DNA of 64,000 nucleotides from NCBI RefSeq assembly GCF_900114605.1, contig NZ_FOTP01000001.1, forward strand, positions 1,550,001-1,614,000, read 5' to 3'. Below are positions 44,481 through 53,462 of the stretch, in pieces. Both the position numbers and the translations under genes were made by a program. The notes under the pieces were generated by a model that was given only the letters and a program-made list of their open reading frames with translations, ran no database searches and was not told the DNA's origin. Source of the DNA: Bradyrhizobium sp. NFR13 (GTDB lineage: Bacteria > Pseudomonadota > Alphaproteobacteria > Rhizobiales > Xanthobacteraceae). Position 1 is the stretch's first letter. Every line of letters begins with the position of its first letter.

Positions 44481-45137
44481 ATGCTGTTCATGCGTAAAAC
44501 CACTGCATTGCCGACCGCTGCAGAAGCGCTGCCCGGTCGCGATACGCCGATCCCCACTGCCAAACATCACTTCGTCAACGGCAGCAACATCCAGCCACCC
44601 TATCCGGAAGGCCTTGAGCAGGCGGTGTTCGGGCTTGGCTGTTTCTGGGGAGCCGAGCGCAAGTTCTGGGAGCTCGGTGATGGTATCTACACGACGGCGG
44701 TTGGGTACGCGGGCGGCTTCACGCCGAACCCGACCTATGAAGAGACCTGCTCGGGCCGCACCGGTCATACCGAAGCGGTACTGGTCGTTTTCGATCCGAA
44801 GAAGATTTCCTACGAGCAACTCCTGAAGACGTTCTGGGAAAGCCACGACCCAACCCAGGGCATGCGCCAAGGCAACGATATCGGCTCGCAATATCGTTCC
44901 GCGATCTACACCTTCAATGACGCGCAGCGCGATGCCGTTGCCGCGTCGAAGGCGACGTATCAGAAGGCGCTGTCGGCGAAGGGCCTCGGCACCATCACGA
45001 CCGAGATCGCACCGGCCGGGAATTTTTACTTCGCCGAGGACTATCACCAGCAGTATCTGGCGAAGAATCCTGGCGGTTATTGCGGTCTCGGCGGCACCGG
45101 TGTGTCCTGCCCGATCGGGGTCGGCGTCACGGCCTGA
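44481..45137 (+). CDS. msrA: Peptide methionine sulfoxide reductase MsrA
   Basis: The 218-residue enzyme reduces methionine-S-sulfoxide in proteins with electrons from thioredoxin. The active site [13 protein letters not shown] (catalytic Cys at about residue 54) is intact, as are the [13 protein letters not shown] and [11 protein letters not shown] segments. The resolving Cys residues lie in the C-terminal [13 protein letters not shown]. An extra 45 residues before the core are typical of the longer alphaproteobacterial form. AGGGAG precedes the ATG, and a terminator follows. Confidence 0.95.
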   Translation: MLFMRKTTALPTAAEALPGRDTPIPTAKHHFVNGSNIQPPYPEGLEQAVFGLGCFWGAERKFWELGDGIYTTAVGYAGGFTPNPTYEETCSGRTGHTEAVLVVFDPKKISYEQLLKTFWESHDPTQGMRQGNDIGSQYRSAIYTFNDAQRDAVAASKATYQKALSAKGLGTITTEIAPAGNFYFAEDYHQQYLAKNPGGYCGLGGTGVSCPIGVGVTA

Positions 45138-45165
45138 CCACGGCTAAGTGTAGACAAACAACGTC

Positions 45166-45202
45166 AAAAGCCCGCTTTCGGAATTCCCGGAGGCGGGTTT
45201 TT
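45166..45202 (+). terminator. Terminator after msrA
   Basis: CCCGC and GCGGG arms (extended by A/T pairs) surround an interior part with further pairing, followed by TTTTT. It begins 29 bases after the msrA stop. Confidence 0.75.
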
Positions 45203-45284
45203 GCTGCCTGATGGAAGGCCATGACAACGGAATTTTAACCATAACAGGCCAGAACCGAAGCTGCCTCTATGAGGGATATGTCCA

Positions 45285-45941
45285 GTGTCGTCTGCCCGCG
45301 CGTTTCGTCTGCCCATGATTGTCGCGGTTGCCGCGCTGGCTTTGTCCGGCTGCATGCGGAGACCGGGTCCTGTTGCAGTGGTTGCGCCCGCTGCCGATCT
45401 CGATACCCTCGCTTACGGTCGCCCGGGTTACGGGCCGGCAGCAGTGCCGGTTGCTTATGCTCCCCCCGTCTCGACCTATGATGCGCAGTACAAGCTCGAT
45501 GCCGGCGACAAGCTTCGCGTCGTGGTTTATGGCCAGGAAGGTCTCACCAATTCCTACGCCATCGATGCCGGTGGCGCGATCACCATGCCGCTGATCGGCC
45601 GCGTGCCAGCGCGCGGCATGACGCCTGCTGCTTTGGCTGCGAGCATCACTGGTCGCCTGCGTAACGGATTCATTCGTGAACCGTCGGTGGCTGTCGAAAT
45701 CGAAGCCTATCGTCCGTTCTTCATTCTCGGTGAAGTCGCCGCTCCCGGCCAGTATCCTTACGTGCCCAATATGAGCGTCGAGAGCGCGATCGCCATTGCC
45801 GGCGGTTTCTCGCCCCGCGCCAAGCGTGACGAAGTCACGCTGACCCACACCACTATCGAAGGCTCGTATCGCGCCGTAGTGCCGTTGGGCACGCCGATCA
45901 ATCCCGGCGATACGGTGCTGGTCAGCGAACGCTGGTTCTGA
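45285..45941 (+). CDS. Polysaccharide export lipoprotein, Wza/ExoF-like
   Basis: The 218-residue product begins at a GTG with GAGGG upstream and has a lipoprotein signal ending LALSGC (Cys22). A Pro/Ala-rich stretch leads to the poly-export domain (YKLDAGDKLRVVVYGQEGLT) and a SLBB-like domain (PFFILGEVAAPGQYPYVPNM; then VESAIAIAGGFSPRAKRDE). Such proteins form the outer-membrane or periplasmic exit of capsule and exopolysaccharide systems. No polymerase, flippase or tyrosine kinase gene is adjacent, so it is isolated here. Confidence 0.85.
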   Translation: MSSARAFRLPMIVAVAALALSGCMRRPGPVAVVAPAADLDTLAYGRPGYGPAAVPVAYAPPVSTYDAQYKLDAGDKLRVVVYGQEGLTNSYAIDAGGAITMPLIGRVPARGMTPAALAASITGRLRNGFIREPSVAVEIEAYRPFFILGEVAAPGQYPYVPNMSVESAIAIAGGFSPRAKRDEVTLTHTTIEGSYRAVVPLGTPINPGDTVLVSERWF

Positions 45942-46167
45942 TCGCGCGCATCAGGCGCCGTCGTCACCTCAGGCATGATTTTCTCCGCTTTGCGGAATAG
46001 GTCGGCGTGCTCCGGATAATTAAAGGCTGCGATGTATGGGCGCATCGGCGTCAGGACACGTGCTGCGCTGTATCAGAATTGTCTTCCGCACTGTAAGCAA
46101 TGGTCAAGCGAGGCCAACTCGCCGGAGCGCCGCCATGTCGGCGCAATCAGATTTCGAGGGGGAATAG

Positions 46168-47166
46168 ATGAAGACGCATCCGCCGATCAACGCCATGCGC
46201 GGCGTCACTCTGGCAGCCATCGTGGCGCTGGGAGCGGTGTCGTCGCAAGCATCTGCGCAGACGGCGCAATCCTATCCCGATCGACGCATCACCTTCGTCG
46301 TGCCCTATGCGCCCGGTGGTGCCACCGACGTCGCCGCGCGCCTGCTGGCGCAAAAGCTGCAAGAATCCTGGAAGCAGACCGTCACGGTCGACAATAAGCC
46401 GGGCGCTGGCGGCGTGATCGGCAACGACTTTGCCGCCAAGGCTCCGGCCGACGGCTACACGGTGCTCGTTGCCATTACGCAGATCATTCAGGCACCGAGC
46501 CTGATGTCGAAATTGCCCTACGATGCGTTCAAGGATCTCGCGCCCGTCACGCAGGTCGCGATCTCGCCGATCGTGCTCGTCGTGCCCGAAGCGCAGCCGA
46601 TGAAGTCGGTGAAGGAGCTGGTCGATCTCGCGAAATCCAGCCCCGGCAAATATCCGTACGGCACGTTCGGCAATGCCACCACGTCGCATCTCTATGGCGA
46701 GCTGCTGAAGAAAAACACCGGCATCGATATGACCCACGTGCCGTATCGCGGCGCCGCGCCGCTCTTGAACGATCTGCTCGGCAATCAGGTCACCGCCGCA
46801 TTCCTCGACTTCACCACGGCCGGACCGCAGCTCGAAGCCGGCAAGATCCGTCCGCTCGCCGTGGGCGGGGAGAAGCGCAAGCCCAAGCTGCCGAACGTGC
46901 AGACCATGGCCGAGCTCGGCTATCCCGGTTTCGAAGCTGAAGGCTGGGTCGGCATCTTCGTGCCAGCAGCGACGCCGAAGGACGTCGTGAACAAATTGTC
47001 CGCCGAGCTGGGGCGCATCATTAATTCGCCGGAAGGGACCGCCGGCCTGCAGGCGGTTAATCTCGTTCCCGTCGGCGACAGCCCAGAGTCGTTCGAGAAG
47101 AGCCTGCGCCGCGACTTCGATCGCTGGGCGGCGGTGGCAAAGACCGCGGGAGTCAAAGGCGAGTAA
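46168..47166 (+). CDS. Bug/TctC-type solute-binding protein, orphan
   Basis: The 332-residue product has a signal peptide (ending SQASAQTAQS) followed by YPDRRITFVVPYAPGGATDV and the DNKPGAGGVIGND loop, both diagnostic of Bug proteins. The YGTFGNATTSHLYGELLK region forms the lobe that closes on the ligand. GAGGGGGAA precedes the ATG. There are no TctA/TctB genes nearby. It is most like the protein at 52033 in layout, but the ligand is unknown. Confidence 0.9.
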   Translation: MKTHPPINAMRGVTLAAIVALGAVSSQASAQTAQSYPDRRITFVVPYAPGGATDVAARLLAQKLQESWKQTVTVDNKPGAGGVIGNDFAAKAPADGYTVLVAITQIIQAPSLMSKLPYDAFKDLAPVTQVAISPIVLVVPEAQPMKSVKELVDLAKSSPGKYPYGTFGNATTSHLYGELLKKNTGIDMTHVPYRGAAPLLNDLLGNQVTAAFLDFTTAGPQLEAGKIRPLAVGGEKRKPKLPNVQTMAELGYPGFEAEGWVGIFVPAATPKDVVNKLSAELGRIINSPEGTAGLQAVNLVPVGDSPESFEKSLRRDFDRWAAVAKTAGVKGE

Positions 47167-47206
47167 GTTGGCGCGGATTGGCCCGGGTCGGTCTCGGCTG
47201 TTACAG

Positions 47207-47334
47207 CCCGCGAAAGCGGGTGGTCAGTAAGCGCAGGGGATCGTGATTAGCCCTGGTGACAAGGCATAATGGATCGCCCGGTCAAGCCGGGCGATGACAC
47301 CAGAAGTGTGACGAGGAGAGACGCGGTCGCGTCT
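47207..47334. repeat. Intergenic stem-loops, REP-type
   Basis: Three hairpins lie between converging genes: CCCGCGAAAGCGGG (47207-47220); ATCGCCCGG with CCGGGCGAT around a TCAAG loop (47273-47295), flanked by ATGG and GACA as in a dispersed Bradyrhizobiaceae repeat; and AGACGCG with CGCGTCT (47319-47334) next to the dienelactone hydrolase stop. Together they probably act as a bidirectional stop. Confidence 0.65.
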
Positions 47335-47335
47335 C

Positions 47336-48022
47336 CTACTTCACCAGATGTTTGGCGAGAAAGCCCAGGCTGCGCTCCCTGGCGAGGTCGGCGCTGGCTT
47401 TGTTGTAGCTGGCGCGTTGGTCGCAATTGAAGCCGTGTTCGGCGCCGTCATAAACGAAGATCTCGACATCGGGTCGCTTGGCGCGAATGGTCTCGACGTC
47501 CGAGAGCGGAATGCCGTGATCCTTCTCGCCGAAATGCAGTTGCGTCGGCACGGTCGGCTTGTCGTCGGCAAAACGGACGATAGCGCCACCGTAATAACCG
47601 ATGGCGGCGCTGAGGCCGGTCAATTTCGTGGCAGCGGCGAAGGCGACGCTGCCACCGAGACAGAAGCCGATAATGCCGACATTGCCGATATCTTTCACTG
47701 AATCAATCGCAGCCTGGGTATCGCGCAGCATCGCGGGCCAATCCGGATTAGCAACGAACTTGCGTGCGATGGCGACTTCCTCGGGCGAGTAGCCGGACTG
47801 GAAATTGGGCTCGATGCGATCGAAGATCGACGGCGCCACCGCCACATAGCCTTGCACGGCGAAGCGATCGCAGACCGTGCGGATATGGTTGTTCACGCCG
47901 AAGATTTCCTGAATCACCACCACGGCGCCCTTGGGCTTGCCTTCAGGCTGGGTGCGGTAGGCGCCGAGCTTGAAGCCGTCAGATGCGGTCAGCGTGATAT
48001 CTTGTCCCACGGGGTATTCCAT
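47336..48022 (-). CDS. Dienelactone hydrolase family protein
   Basis: The 228-residue alpha/beta hydrolase has the triad of the family: the nucleophile Cys in GFCLGGS (near residue 116), Asp in FGEKDHGIP, and His in GAEHGFNCD. VVVIQEIFGVNNHIRTVCDR is the conserved N-terminal part. Such enzymes hydrolyse dienelactone in chlorocatechol breakdown, but many members have other ester substrates. No catechol genes are nearby. The start at 48022 (MEYPVGQD) fits homologues; the frame opens 17 codons earlier. Confidence 0.87.
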   Translation of the reverse strand: MEYPVGQDITLTASDGFKLGAYRTQPEGKPKGAVVVIQEIFGVNNHIRTVCDRFAVQGYVAVAPSIFDRIEPNFQSGYSPEEVAIARKFVANPDWPAMLRDTQAAIDSVKDIGNVGIIGFCLGGSVAFAAATKLTGLSAAIGYYGGAIVRFADDKPTVPTQLHFGEKDHGIPLSDVETIRAKRPDVEIFVYDGAEHGFNCDQRASYNKASADLARERSLGFLAKHLVK

Positions 48023-48084
48023 AGCGTTGTTGAGGGGGAGGTCTGTTTGGCGTGGATGGCAGCGCTGGTCCACTCACAAAGCGG

Positions 48085-48426
48085 CTACTGCCACATCCAG
48101 TTCCGGCCCCAGTCGCCCTTCCAGCCGGTCAGGCGTCCCTTGCGAAACTGGAGATAGAGGCGGTCGCGGCGGTCGAAGAAGCCGCTGCCGCCGAAGGTAC
48201 GGATCGCCAGATAGATCTCATGCCCCGGCCGGCCGCTGATATAGGCCAGCGGCGTACCCAAGGCGCGGGCGGCTTCATCCGTTGCCATGCCGAAGGCCAG
48301 CGGGCTGGCGTTCGACAGCGTGGCGGTGAAGGGCAAATCCGGCGCGGTCCCGCCAGGCTGCGAATATGCGGGAGGTGCCAGGGCGAGGGCAGCCGCGAAG
48401 CCAGCGATAAATGCGGAAATCTTCAT
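48085..48426 (-). CDS. Exported hypothetical protein
   Basis: The 113-residue product has a signal peptide (MKISAFIAGFAAALALAPPA, then YSQ) and a compact domain with PLAYISGRPGHEIYLAIR and FFDRRDRLYLQFRKGRLTGW. The pattern of short strands suggests a small beta-rich periplasmic protein. I do not recognise the family. It lies upstream of, and on the same strand as, the dienelactone hydrolase gene. Confidence 0.6.
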   Translation of the reverse strand: MKISAFIAGFAAALALAPPAYSQPGGTAPDLPFTATLSNASPLAFGMATDEAARALGTPLAYISGRPGHEIYLAIRTFGGSGFFDRRDRLYLQFRKGRLTGWKGDWGRNWMWQ

Positions 48427-48640
48427 GGCGCAATTGTTTTCCGGATCGGATACCGGCGCAAGGCGGCATTGCTTAAAGTTTTCACGAAGGGCCTAACCGA
48501 CTGATAGCGCTATCCGCCGGAATGAAACCTTCCAGGGGTCGATCAGGAAGCATTAACAATACCCATTAAGCTTCAGGAACCCTGTTTCGAGGTATGTATG
48601 TCCTGCTTGCGGCCCGTTCGTCGCAATAGATCGAGGGCAT

Positions 48641-49735
48641 ATGACCGCTTCAGTCAAACAATCGCCGGCGCGCCGCCGACTGCTTCTGGCATCGGACCGC
48701 AGCGATAGCAGCAGCGAACTCGTCGATATTCTGCAGAAGGTCGGCGAAGTCGATGTTGTCCCAACGTCGGCCATTCCGGAGATGCCGCCCGGCGAGCTGT
48801 CGGGTATCGTGGTCGATATCAATCTGCGTTCGGCAGAGGCCGTGCAGCGCGTGCGCAACAAGTTGCGCCACAAATCCTATGAAGCGATACCGCGCCTGTT
48901 CGTGCTGGCCGACTCGCTGCATCACGGATCGATGCAAGCCTGGGCGCTCGGCGCCACCGATACGATCGCGCGGCCGTTCGATGCACGCGGCGTCATGCAA
49001 CGCATCCGTGCTGCATTCCCGAACCCGCATGACGAAGACTTCTCCAACCGCGGCAAGGCGCTGAATCGCGGCGTCGAAGCCGCCCATGCGGTGATGGTCA
49101 AGATCTTCGAGAAGTTGCCCGCCGGCGTGCCGCTCACCTTCAACGACGTGATGCAGGCGGAGAACCAGATTCTGAAGGCCATCAAGCGCACATCGCTGCG
49201 CGAATGGCTGGCTGCCGTCGGCCGTCATCATAATCACAGCTATCGTCACTGCCTGTTCGTGACGGGCTTCGCGGTGGCCTTTGCGCAGCATCTCGGCATG
49301 CGCGACGAAGATCAGCGCCGTCTCACACGCGCAGCCCTCGTCCATGATGTGGGCAAGGCCTTCATCCCGGTCGCGATCCTGGACAAGCCGGGCAAGCTCA
49401 CCGAGGAAGAGACGCTCGAAATCCGCAAGCATCCGCGCCTCGGCTTCGAGGCGCTGGTCGCGCAGGGTAGTTTTCCGCGCGAGATGCTCGACGTGGTGCT
49501 GCATCACCACGAATTCCTGGATGGCAGCGGCTACCCCGATGCGCTGGCTGGCGACCAGATCAGCGACATCGTGCGTTTGATGACCATCGTCGACATCCAC
49601 GCAGCCCTGGTTGAACGGCGCGCCTATCGCATGGCTTTCACGCATGCCAAGGCGTTCGAGATCATGGAGCAGATGGGCGACAAGATCGACCAGCAACTGC
49701 TACAGGTGTTCCGCCCGGTGGCCCTCGGCGCATAA
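48641..49735 (+). CDS. HD-GYP domain protein with degenerate receiver (probable c-di-GMP phosphodiesterase)
   Basis: The 364-residue product has a receiver-like N-terminus (about 10-128): the Asp in GIVVDINLR is present but the conserved Lys is replaced (ARPFD), so normal phosphorylation switching is doubtful. The HD-GYP domain (about 195-355) has HNHSYRHCLFV, HDVGKAFIPVAILDKPGKL and HHHEFLDGSGYPDAL, so its metal and GYP residues are intact. Such enzymes degrade cyclic di-GMP and affect motility and biofilm. GAGGG precedes the ATG. It stands alone between unrelated genes. Confidence 0.85.
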   Translation: MTASVKQSPARRRLLLASDRSDSSSELVDILQKVGEVDVVPTSAIPEMPPGELSGIVVDINLRSAEAVQRVRNKLRHKSYEAIPRLFVLADSLHHGSMQAWALGATDTIARPFDARGVMQRIRAAFPNPHDEDFSNRGKALNRGVEAAHAVMVKIFEKLPAGVPLTFNDVMQAENQILKAIKRTSLREWLAAVGRHHNHSYRHCLFVTGFAVAFAQHLGMRDEDQRRLTRAALVHDVGKAFIPVAILDKPGKLTEEETLEIRKHPRLGFEALVAQGSFPREMLDVVLHHHEFLDGSGYPDALAGDQISDIVRLMTIVDIHAALVERRAYRMAFTHAKAFEIMEQMGDKIDQQLLQVFRPVALGA

Positions 49736-49747
49736 GCGCCGTTCGCG

Positions 49748-51343
49748 TCAGGCGAGCAGCTTACGCAATTCCGCCTTGGCGACCTTTTCCAGGGTCGAAC
49801 GCGGCATCTCGTCGACGAAATGGATTTCGCGCGGCACCTTGAAATCTGCCAGTCCGCTTTTACAGGCCGCCATGACATTGTCATGCAGCGCCGGTGGCGC
49901 CTGTGCCACGCCGGCATGGGGAATGATGAAGACCACCGGCACTTCATCCAGCATAGGATGTTTCTTGCCGACGACGGCCGCCTCGCGAACGCCGGGCACC
50001 GTGATGACGACCTGCTCGATCTCGGACGCTGCGACGTTCTCGCCGCCGACCTTCAGCATGTCCTTGGCGCGATCGCCGAACTTGATATAGCCGCGCTCCA
50101 GCAGCGTGACGCGGTCGCCGGTAATGAAGAAGCCGTTCTCATCGAAGCTGTCGCGGGTGGCGGCCTCGTTGTGCAGATACTCCTTGAACAGCGACAGGCC
50201 GGGAATGCCCTTGATCGTGAGATTGCCGGTCTCGCCCACGGCGGTCGGAGTGCCGTCGTCATTGGTGACGCGGATGCCATATTCGGTTGCGGCGCGGCCG
50301 ATGGCCATGGGCGTATTGGGCTGATCGACCTCGCCGATGATGCCGTGGGTGATGGTCTCGGTCATGCCCCACCAGCCGATGATCTTGACGCCGAATTTGG
50401 CGAAGGCCGGCGGATCGCAGAACGACGCACCCCATATCCGGAAATGATGCTTCGGCACCTCATGTTCGAGCAGTGCCTTCATGCAGAACGGGATCGTCGA
50501 AAGCCAGGTTGCGCGATGTTCGGTGGCGACGGACCAGAACCGGCGCGCAGAGAAGCGGGGCTGGAGCACGATGGAGGCGCCGACCCACAGCGTCGCCAAC
50601 ATCGAATAGGCCAGTGCATTGGTATGGAATAGCGGCAGATAGGTCATATGCGTATCGAACGCATGCAGGTCCTGATGCGCCGCGTTCACCTTGCCGCCCC
50701 ACAGCGCATTGGCATGAGTCCACAGCACGGCTTTGGGCCGCGATGTAGTGCCCGACGTATATTGCACGCTGCAATGCGCCCAGGGATCGACCGGGCGGCG
50801 TGGACGATCGGCGCTGTCGGCGAACAGGGATTCGAACCGCTCAGCCTTGCCCACAGCATGGCCGTCGGCCGACGCGCCGGCGTTGTGCGACGTCACCGCG
50901 ATCCAGCGTAGTTTGCGACAATTGGTGGCGACAGGCTCGACATAGGATGGCTGGGTGATTGCGGCGACCGCGCTGCAATGATCGGCGAAATATTCGATCT
51001 CCGCGGCTGAAGAGCGCGTATTCGTGGTGACGGCGATGGCTCCGAGTTCGACGCAAGCGAACCACGCCAGCAGCATCTCGACGCAGTTGTCGAGATGGAT
51101 AAGCACATAGTCGCCCTGGACGATGCCGCGTCGGGCAAGGCCTGCGGACAGTGCGCCGACGCGATCGTGAAACTCGCCATAGGTCCATGGCCGCGCGGGC
51201 GCATCGAATGGGGACCAGATAATAAAGGGGTGATCGCGCCGCGTTTCCGCGCGCATGCGCAGCAGCCACGGCACATCCATGCCGTCGAACGGGCCGATCG
51301 AGCCGGGAATCATGGCGGGATTTGTGGCGAGCTGGTGGGGCAT
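49748..51343 (-). CDS. AMP-dependent acyl-CoA synthetase/ligase
   Basis: The 531-residue ANL-superfamily enzyme activates a carboxylic acid with ATP and joins it to CoA. The P-loop YTSGTTSRPKAVLWTH, the GWWGMTETI motif, the hinge TGDRVTLLERGYIKFGDRAKD and the catalytic Lys near the end (STLEKVAK) are all present. The start at 51343 has GGAGG. The sequence has some likeness to crotonobetaine/carnitine-CoA and fatty-acid ligases, but the substrate is open. It is followed upstream on the same strand by a VOC-family gene, 121 bp away. Confidence 0.88.
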   Translation of the reverse strand: MPHQLATNPAMIPGSIGPFDGMDVPWLLRMRAETRRDHPFIIWSPFDAPARPWTYGEFHDRVGALSAGLARRGIVQGDYVLIHLDNCVEMLLAWFACVELGAIAVTTNTRSSAAEIEYFADHCSAVAAITQPSYVEPVATNCRKLRWIAVTSHNAGASADGHAVGKAERFESLFADSADRPRRPVDPWAHCSVQYTSGTTSRPKAVLWTHANALWGGKVNAAHQDLHAFDTHMTYLPLFHTNALAYSMLATLWVGASIVLQPRFSARRFWSVATEHRATWLSTIPFCMKALLEHEVPKHHFRIWGASFCDPPAFAKFGVKIIGWWGMTETITHGIIGEVDQPNTPMAIGRAATEYGIRVTNDDGTPTAVGETGNLTIKGIPGLSLFKEYLHNEAATRDSFDENGFFITGDRVTLLERGYIKFGDRAKDMLKVGGENVAASEIEQVVITVPGVREAAVVGKKHPMLDEVPVVFIIPHAGVAQAPPALHDNVMAACKSGLADFKVPREIHFVDEMPRSTLEKVAKAELRKLLA

Positions 51344-51464
51344 GTATCCTCCGTTGAAAGCCGCTCGAGGACCGCTTGCGCGGTGCGGCTTTCTTATTTT
51401 TGTTTTTGCGGAGGATGTTGTGCCATCGGCGGCGGCGCGGCGCAAACCACCCCGGCATGCAGGA

Positions 51465-51878
51465 TCAGCCTATTTCGTAAGATGAAATTTCGATCAGGCT
51501 GCCATCGGGATCCCGGCAATAAACCGAGCGCAAGGTGCCGCGCGCGCCCTGTTTGGCCACCGGGCCTTCCTCGATGGCGACACCGCAAGCGCCGAGATGC
51601 GCGATCACCGCGTCGGGCGGTGATGCCGTGAGAAAACAGAGGTCATCGCTGCCCGCCATCTCGTAATCGGCCGTAAACCACTCGACCTTATCGGCGCCGA
51701 TCGGTCGCAGATTGATCTTCTGTGCGCCAAAACTCACCGATGTGCGCGGCAGCTTGCCAGAACCGGGATCGAACACCTTCACCTCCATACCCAGCACGTT
51801 TTGATACCAGGCGGCAGAGCGCTGGACGTCCGCGACATTGAGGACGAGATGATCGAGGGCCGTGACGGTGAGGGGCAT
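51465..51878 (-). CDS. VOC family (glyoxalase-like) protein
   Basis: The 137-residue protein is a single VOC module pair: LDHLVLNVADVQRSAAWYQN at the start, and SVYCRDPDGSLIEISSY at the end with the conserved metal-ligand Glu. The first ligand is the His in DHLVL. It resembles the virulence-protein STM3117-like / biphenyl-diol dioxygenase-like group. The start at 51878 (MPLTVTAL) has AAGGACC upstream. Substrate unknown. Confidence 0.83.
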   Translation of the reverse strand: MPLTVTALDHLVLNVADVQRSAAWYQNVLGMEVKVFDPGSGKLPRTSVSFGAQKINLRPIGADKVEWFTADYEMAGSDDLCFLTASPPDAVIAHLGACGVAIEEGPVAKQGARGTLRSVYCRDPDGSLIEISSYEIG

Positions 51879-52032
51879 GAAATGGTCCTTGGCTTTGCCT
51901 TGACGTTTCTTTGGGCTGGTGCCGCAGGTGTGTCGCACTGGCCGATAGTTGAATTGTTTGGTAGATACGGGCGTTGTCAATTCAACACACGCTGACCGCG
52001 CGCAAAGTTGCGGCAGCCGGAGGGAATAAAAT

Positions 52033-53022
52033 ATGACTTCACGTCGCGCCGCGATCGGTCTGATTGCGCTGGGCTTTTCTGCTTTCGTGTCATCGACCGT
52101 CGTTCCTGTCAGCTCGGCGCTTGCTCTGGATTATCCGACGCGGCCGGTGCGTTTCGTGGTTGGCTATCCGCCGGGCGGCGCCACTGACATTCTGGCCCGC
52201 CTGATCGGTCAGCGGCTGTCGGAAAAGCTCGGTCAGCAGTTCATTGTCGAGAACAAGCCGGGCGCCGGCAACAATATCGGTACCGAATCCGTCATCAATG
52301 CGGAGCCCGACGGCTACACCGTGCTGTTGGTCAATCCGGCGAACTACATCAACGCGACCCTGTATCCGAAGCTGAGCTTCAATTTCGTGCGCGACATTGC
52401 CCCGGTGGCTGCGTTCCACCGCACGGCCAATGTGATGACAGTCAACAAGGACATCACCGCAAAGACCGTTGCCGAATTCATCGCCTATGTGAAGGCCAAT
52501 CCGGGCAAGGTGAATCTCGCCTCGTCGGGCAACGGCACTTCGGTACATCTCTCCGGTGAGATGTTCATGATGATGTCGGGCGCCAAGATGCAGCATGTGC
52601 CCTATCGCGGCGCCGCGCCTGCGATCACCGACATGATGGGCGGTCAGGTGCAGTTGATCTTCGACAATATGCCGTCGATCATTCAGCACATCCGTTCCGG
52701 CAATCTGCGTGCGCTGGCGGTGACGACCACCGAGAAGTCGCCGCTGTTGCCCGATGTCCCGACCGTTGCGGAAACCGTGCCGGGTTATGAGGCCAGCGCT
52801 TTGTTCGGCATGGGCGCGCCGAAGAAGACTCCGCCGGAGATCATCGCGAAGCTGAACACCGCGGTGAACGAGGTGTTGGCTGAGCCGGCAATCAAGGCGA
52901 AGCTGATTGATCTCGGGGGCGATCCGCTGATCGGGCCGCCGGAGGCGTTCGGCAAGATGATTGTCGCGGAGACCGAGAAGTGGGAGAAAGTGGTCAAGGC
53001 CGCAGGCCTTAAGGTCGAATGA
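52033..53022 (+). CDS. Bug/TctC-type solute-binding protein, orphan
   Basis: The 329-residue product has a signal peptide (cleaved near SALALDYPT), then RPVRFVVGYPPGGATDILAR and the ENKPGAGNNIGTESV ligand loop. SSGNGTSVHLSGEMFMMMSG lies in the binding cleft. CGGAGGGAA precedes the ATG. It is the third orphan Bug protein in the window. It is divergent from the acyl-CoA ligase/VOC pair, so it could serve to sense or import their substrate; this is only positional evidence. Confidence 0.9.
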   Translation: MTSRRAAIGLIALGFSAFVSSTVVPVSSALALDYPTRPVRFVVGYPPGGATDILARLIGQRLSEKLGQQFIVENKPGAGNNIGTESVINAEPDGYTVLLVNPANYINATLYPKLSFNFVRDIAPVAAFHRTANVMTVNKDITAKTVAEFIAYVKANPGKVNLASSGNGTSVHLSGEMFMMMSGAKMQHVPYRGAAPAITDMMGGQVQLIFDNMPSIIQHIRSGNLRALAVTTTEKSPLLPDVPTVAETVPGYEASALFGMGAPKKTPPEIIAKLNTAVNEVLAEPAIKAKLIDLGGDPLIGPPEAFGKMIVAETEKWEKVVKAAGLKVE

Positions 53023-53049
53023 ACCCATGCGGCACTATCGTGTCTAACC

Positions 53050-53127
53050 CTCGTGATTGTGCCTGTGTAAGCGCGTGATCACGAGACCGGGATGTGCCGG
53101 GGCCTGCGGGAACGTTTATCCGCAGGC
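53050..53127. other. Two stem-loops between the Bug gene and DUF3551 gene
   Basis: CTCGTGAT (53050-53057) pairs with ATCACGAG (53078-53085), and GCCTGCGG (53102-53109) pairs with CCGCAGGC (53120-53127). Neither has a clear T-run, so they could be a weak terminator for the Bug gene or a leader structure for the DUF3551 mRNA. Confidence 0.5.
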
Positions 53128-53177
53128 TCCGTTGCTTTCTGGAGACGTCACACGACCGCTACCGCGGAGGAGAAGAC

Positions 53178-53438
53178 ATGATGCGTAACCTGATGCTGGC
53201 CGTACTGGCTTTTGGTGGTGTTTCGGCTCTGGCTTCTGGCCCTGCCATTGCTGCTCCGGCCTATCCCTATTGCATCCAGTCGCAGGCCTTCGGGACCGAT
53301 TGCTCCTATCCGAGCTATGAAGCGTGCCAGGCCACCGCATCGGGTCGCGGCGTCGATTGCATCGTCAATCCGCGTCTGGCCTTCAGCTCGCAGCCTTACG
53401 GCGAGCCGCGCCGCAGTCGGCGTTCGGTTGCCTATTAA
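53178..53438 (+). CDS. DUF3551 domain-containing exported protein
   Basis: The 86-residue product has a signal peptide (MMRNLMLAVLAFGGVSALAS, cut near AIA-AP) followed by YPYCIQSQAFGTDCSYPSYE and ACQATASGRGVDCIVNP. The four cysteines and the CSY-SYE-C-ATASGR-C pattern define DUF3551, a small family abundant in Bradyrhizobiaceae and thought to be periplasmic. GGAGGAG precedes the ATG. Function unknown. Confidence 0.85.
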   Translation: MMRNLMLAVLAFGGVSALASGPAIAAPAYPYCIQSQAFGTDCSYPSYEACQATASGRGVDCIVNPRLAFSSQPYGEPRRSRRSVAY

Positions 53439-53462
53439 GGCCCATCTTCATGGCGGCGACGG

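Noticed and set aside
45758-46045. Minus-strand frame beginning MRPYIAAFNYPEHADLF beyond the export lipoprotein
   Set aside because: The first 30 residues look protein-like, but the frame then runs into the antisense of a real gene and has no ribosome site; too little to call a gene or a remnant.
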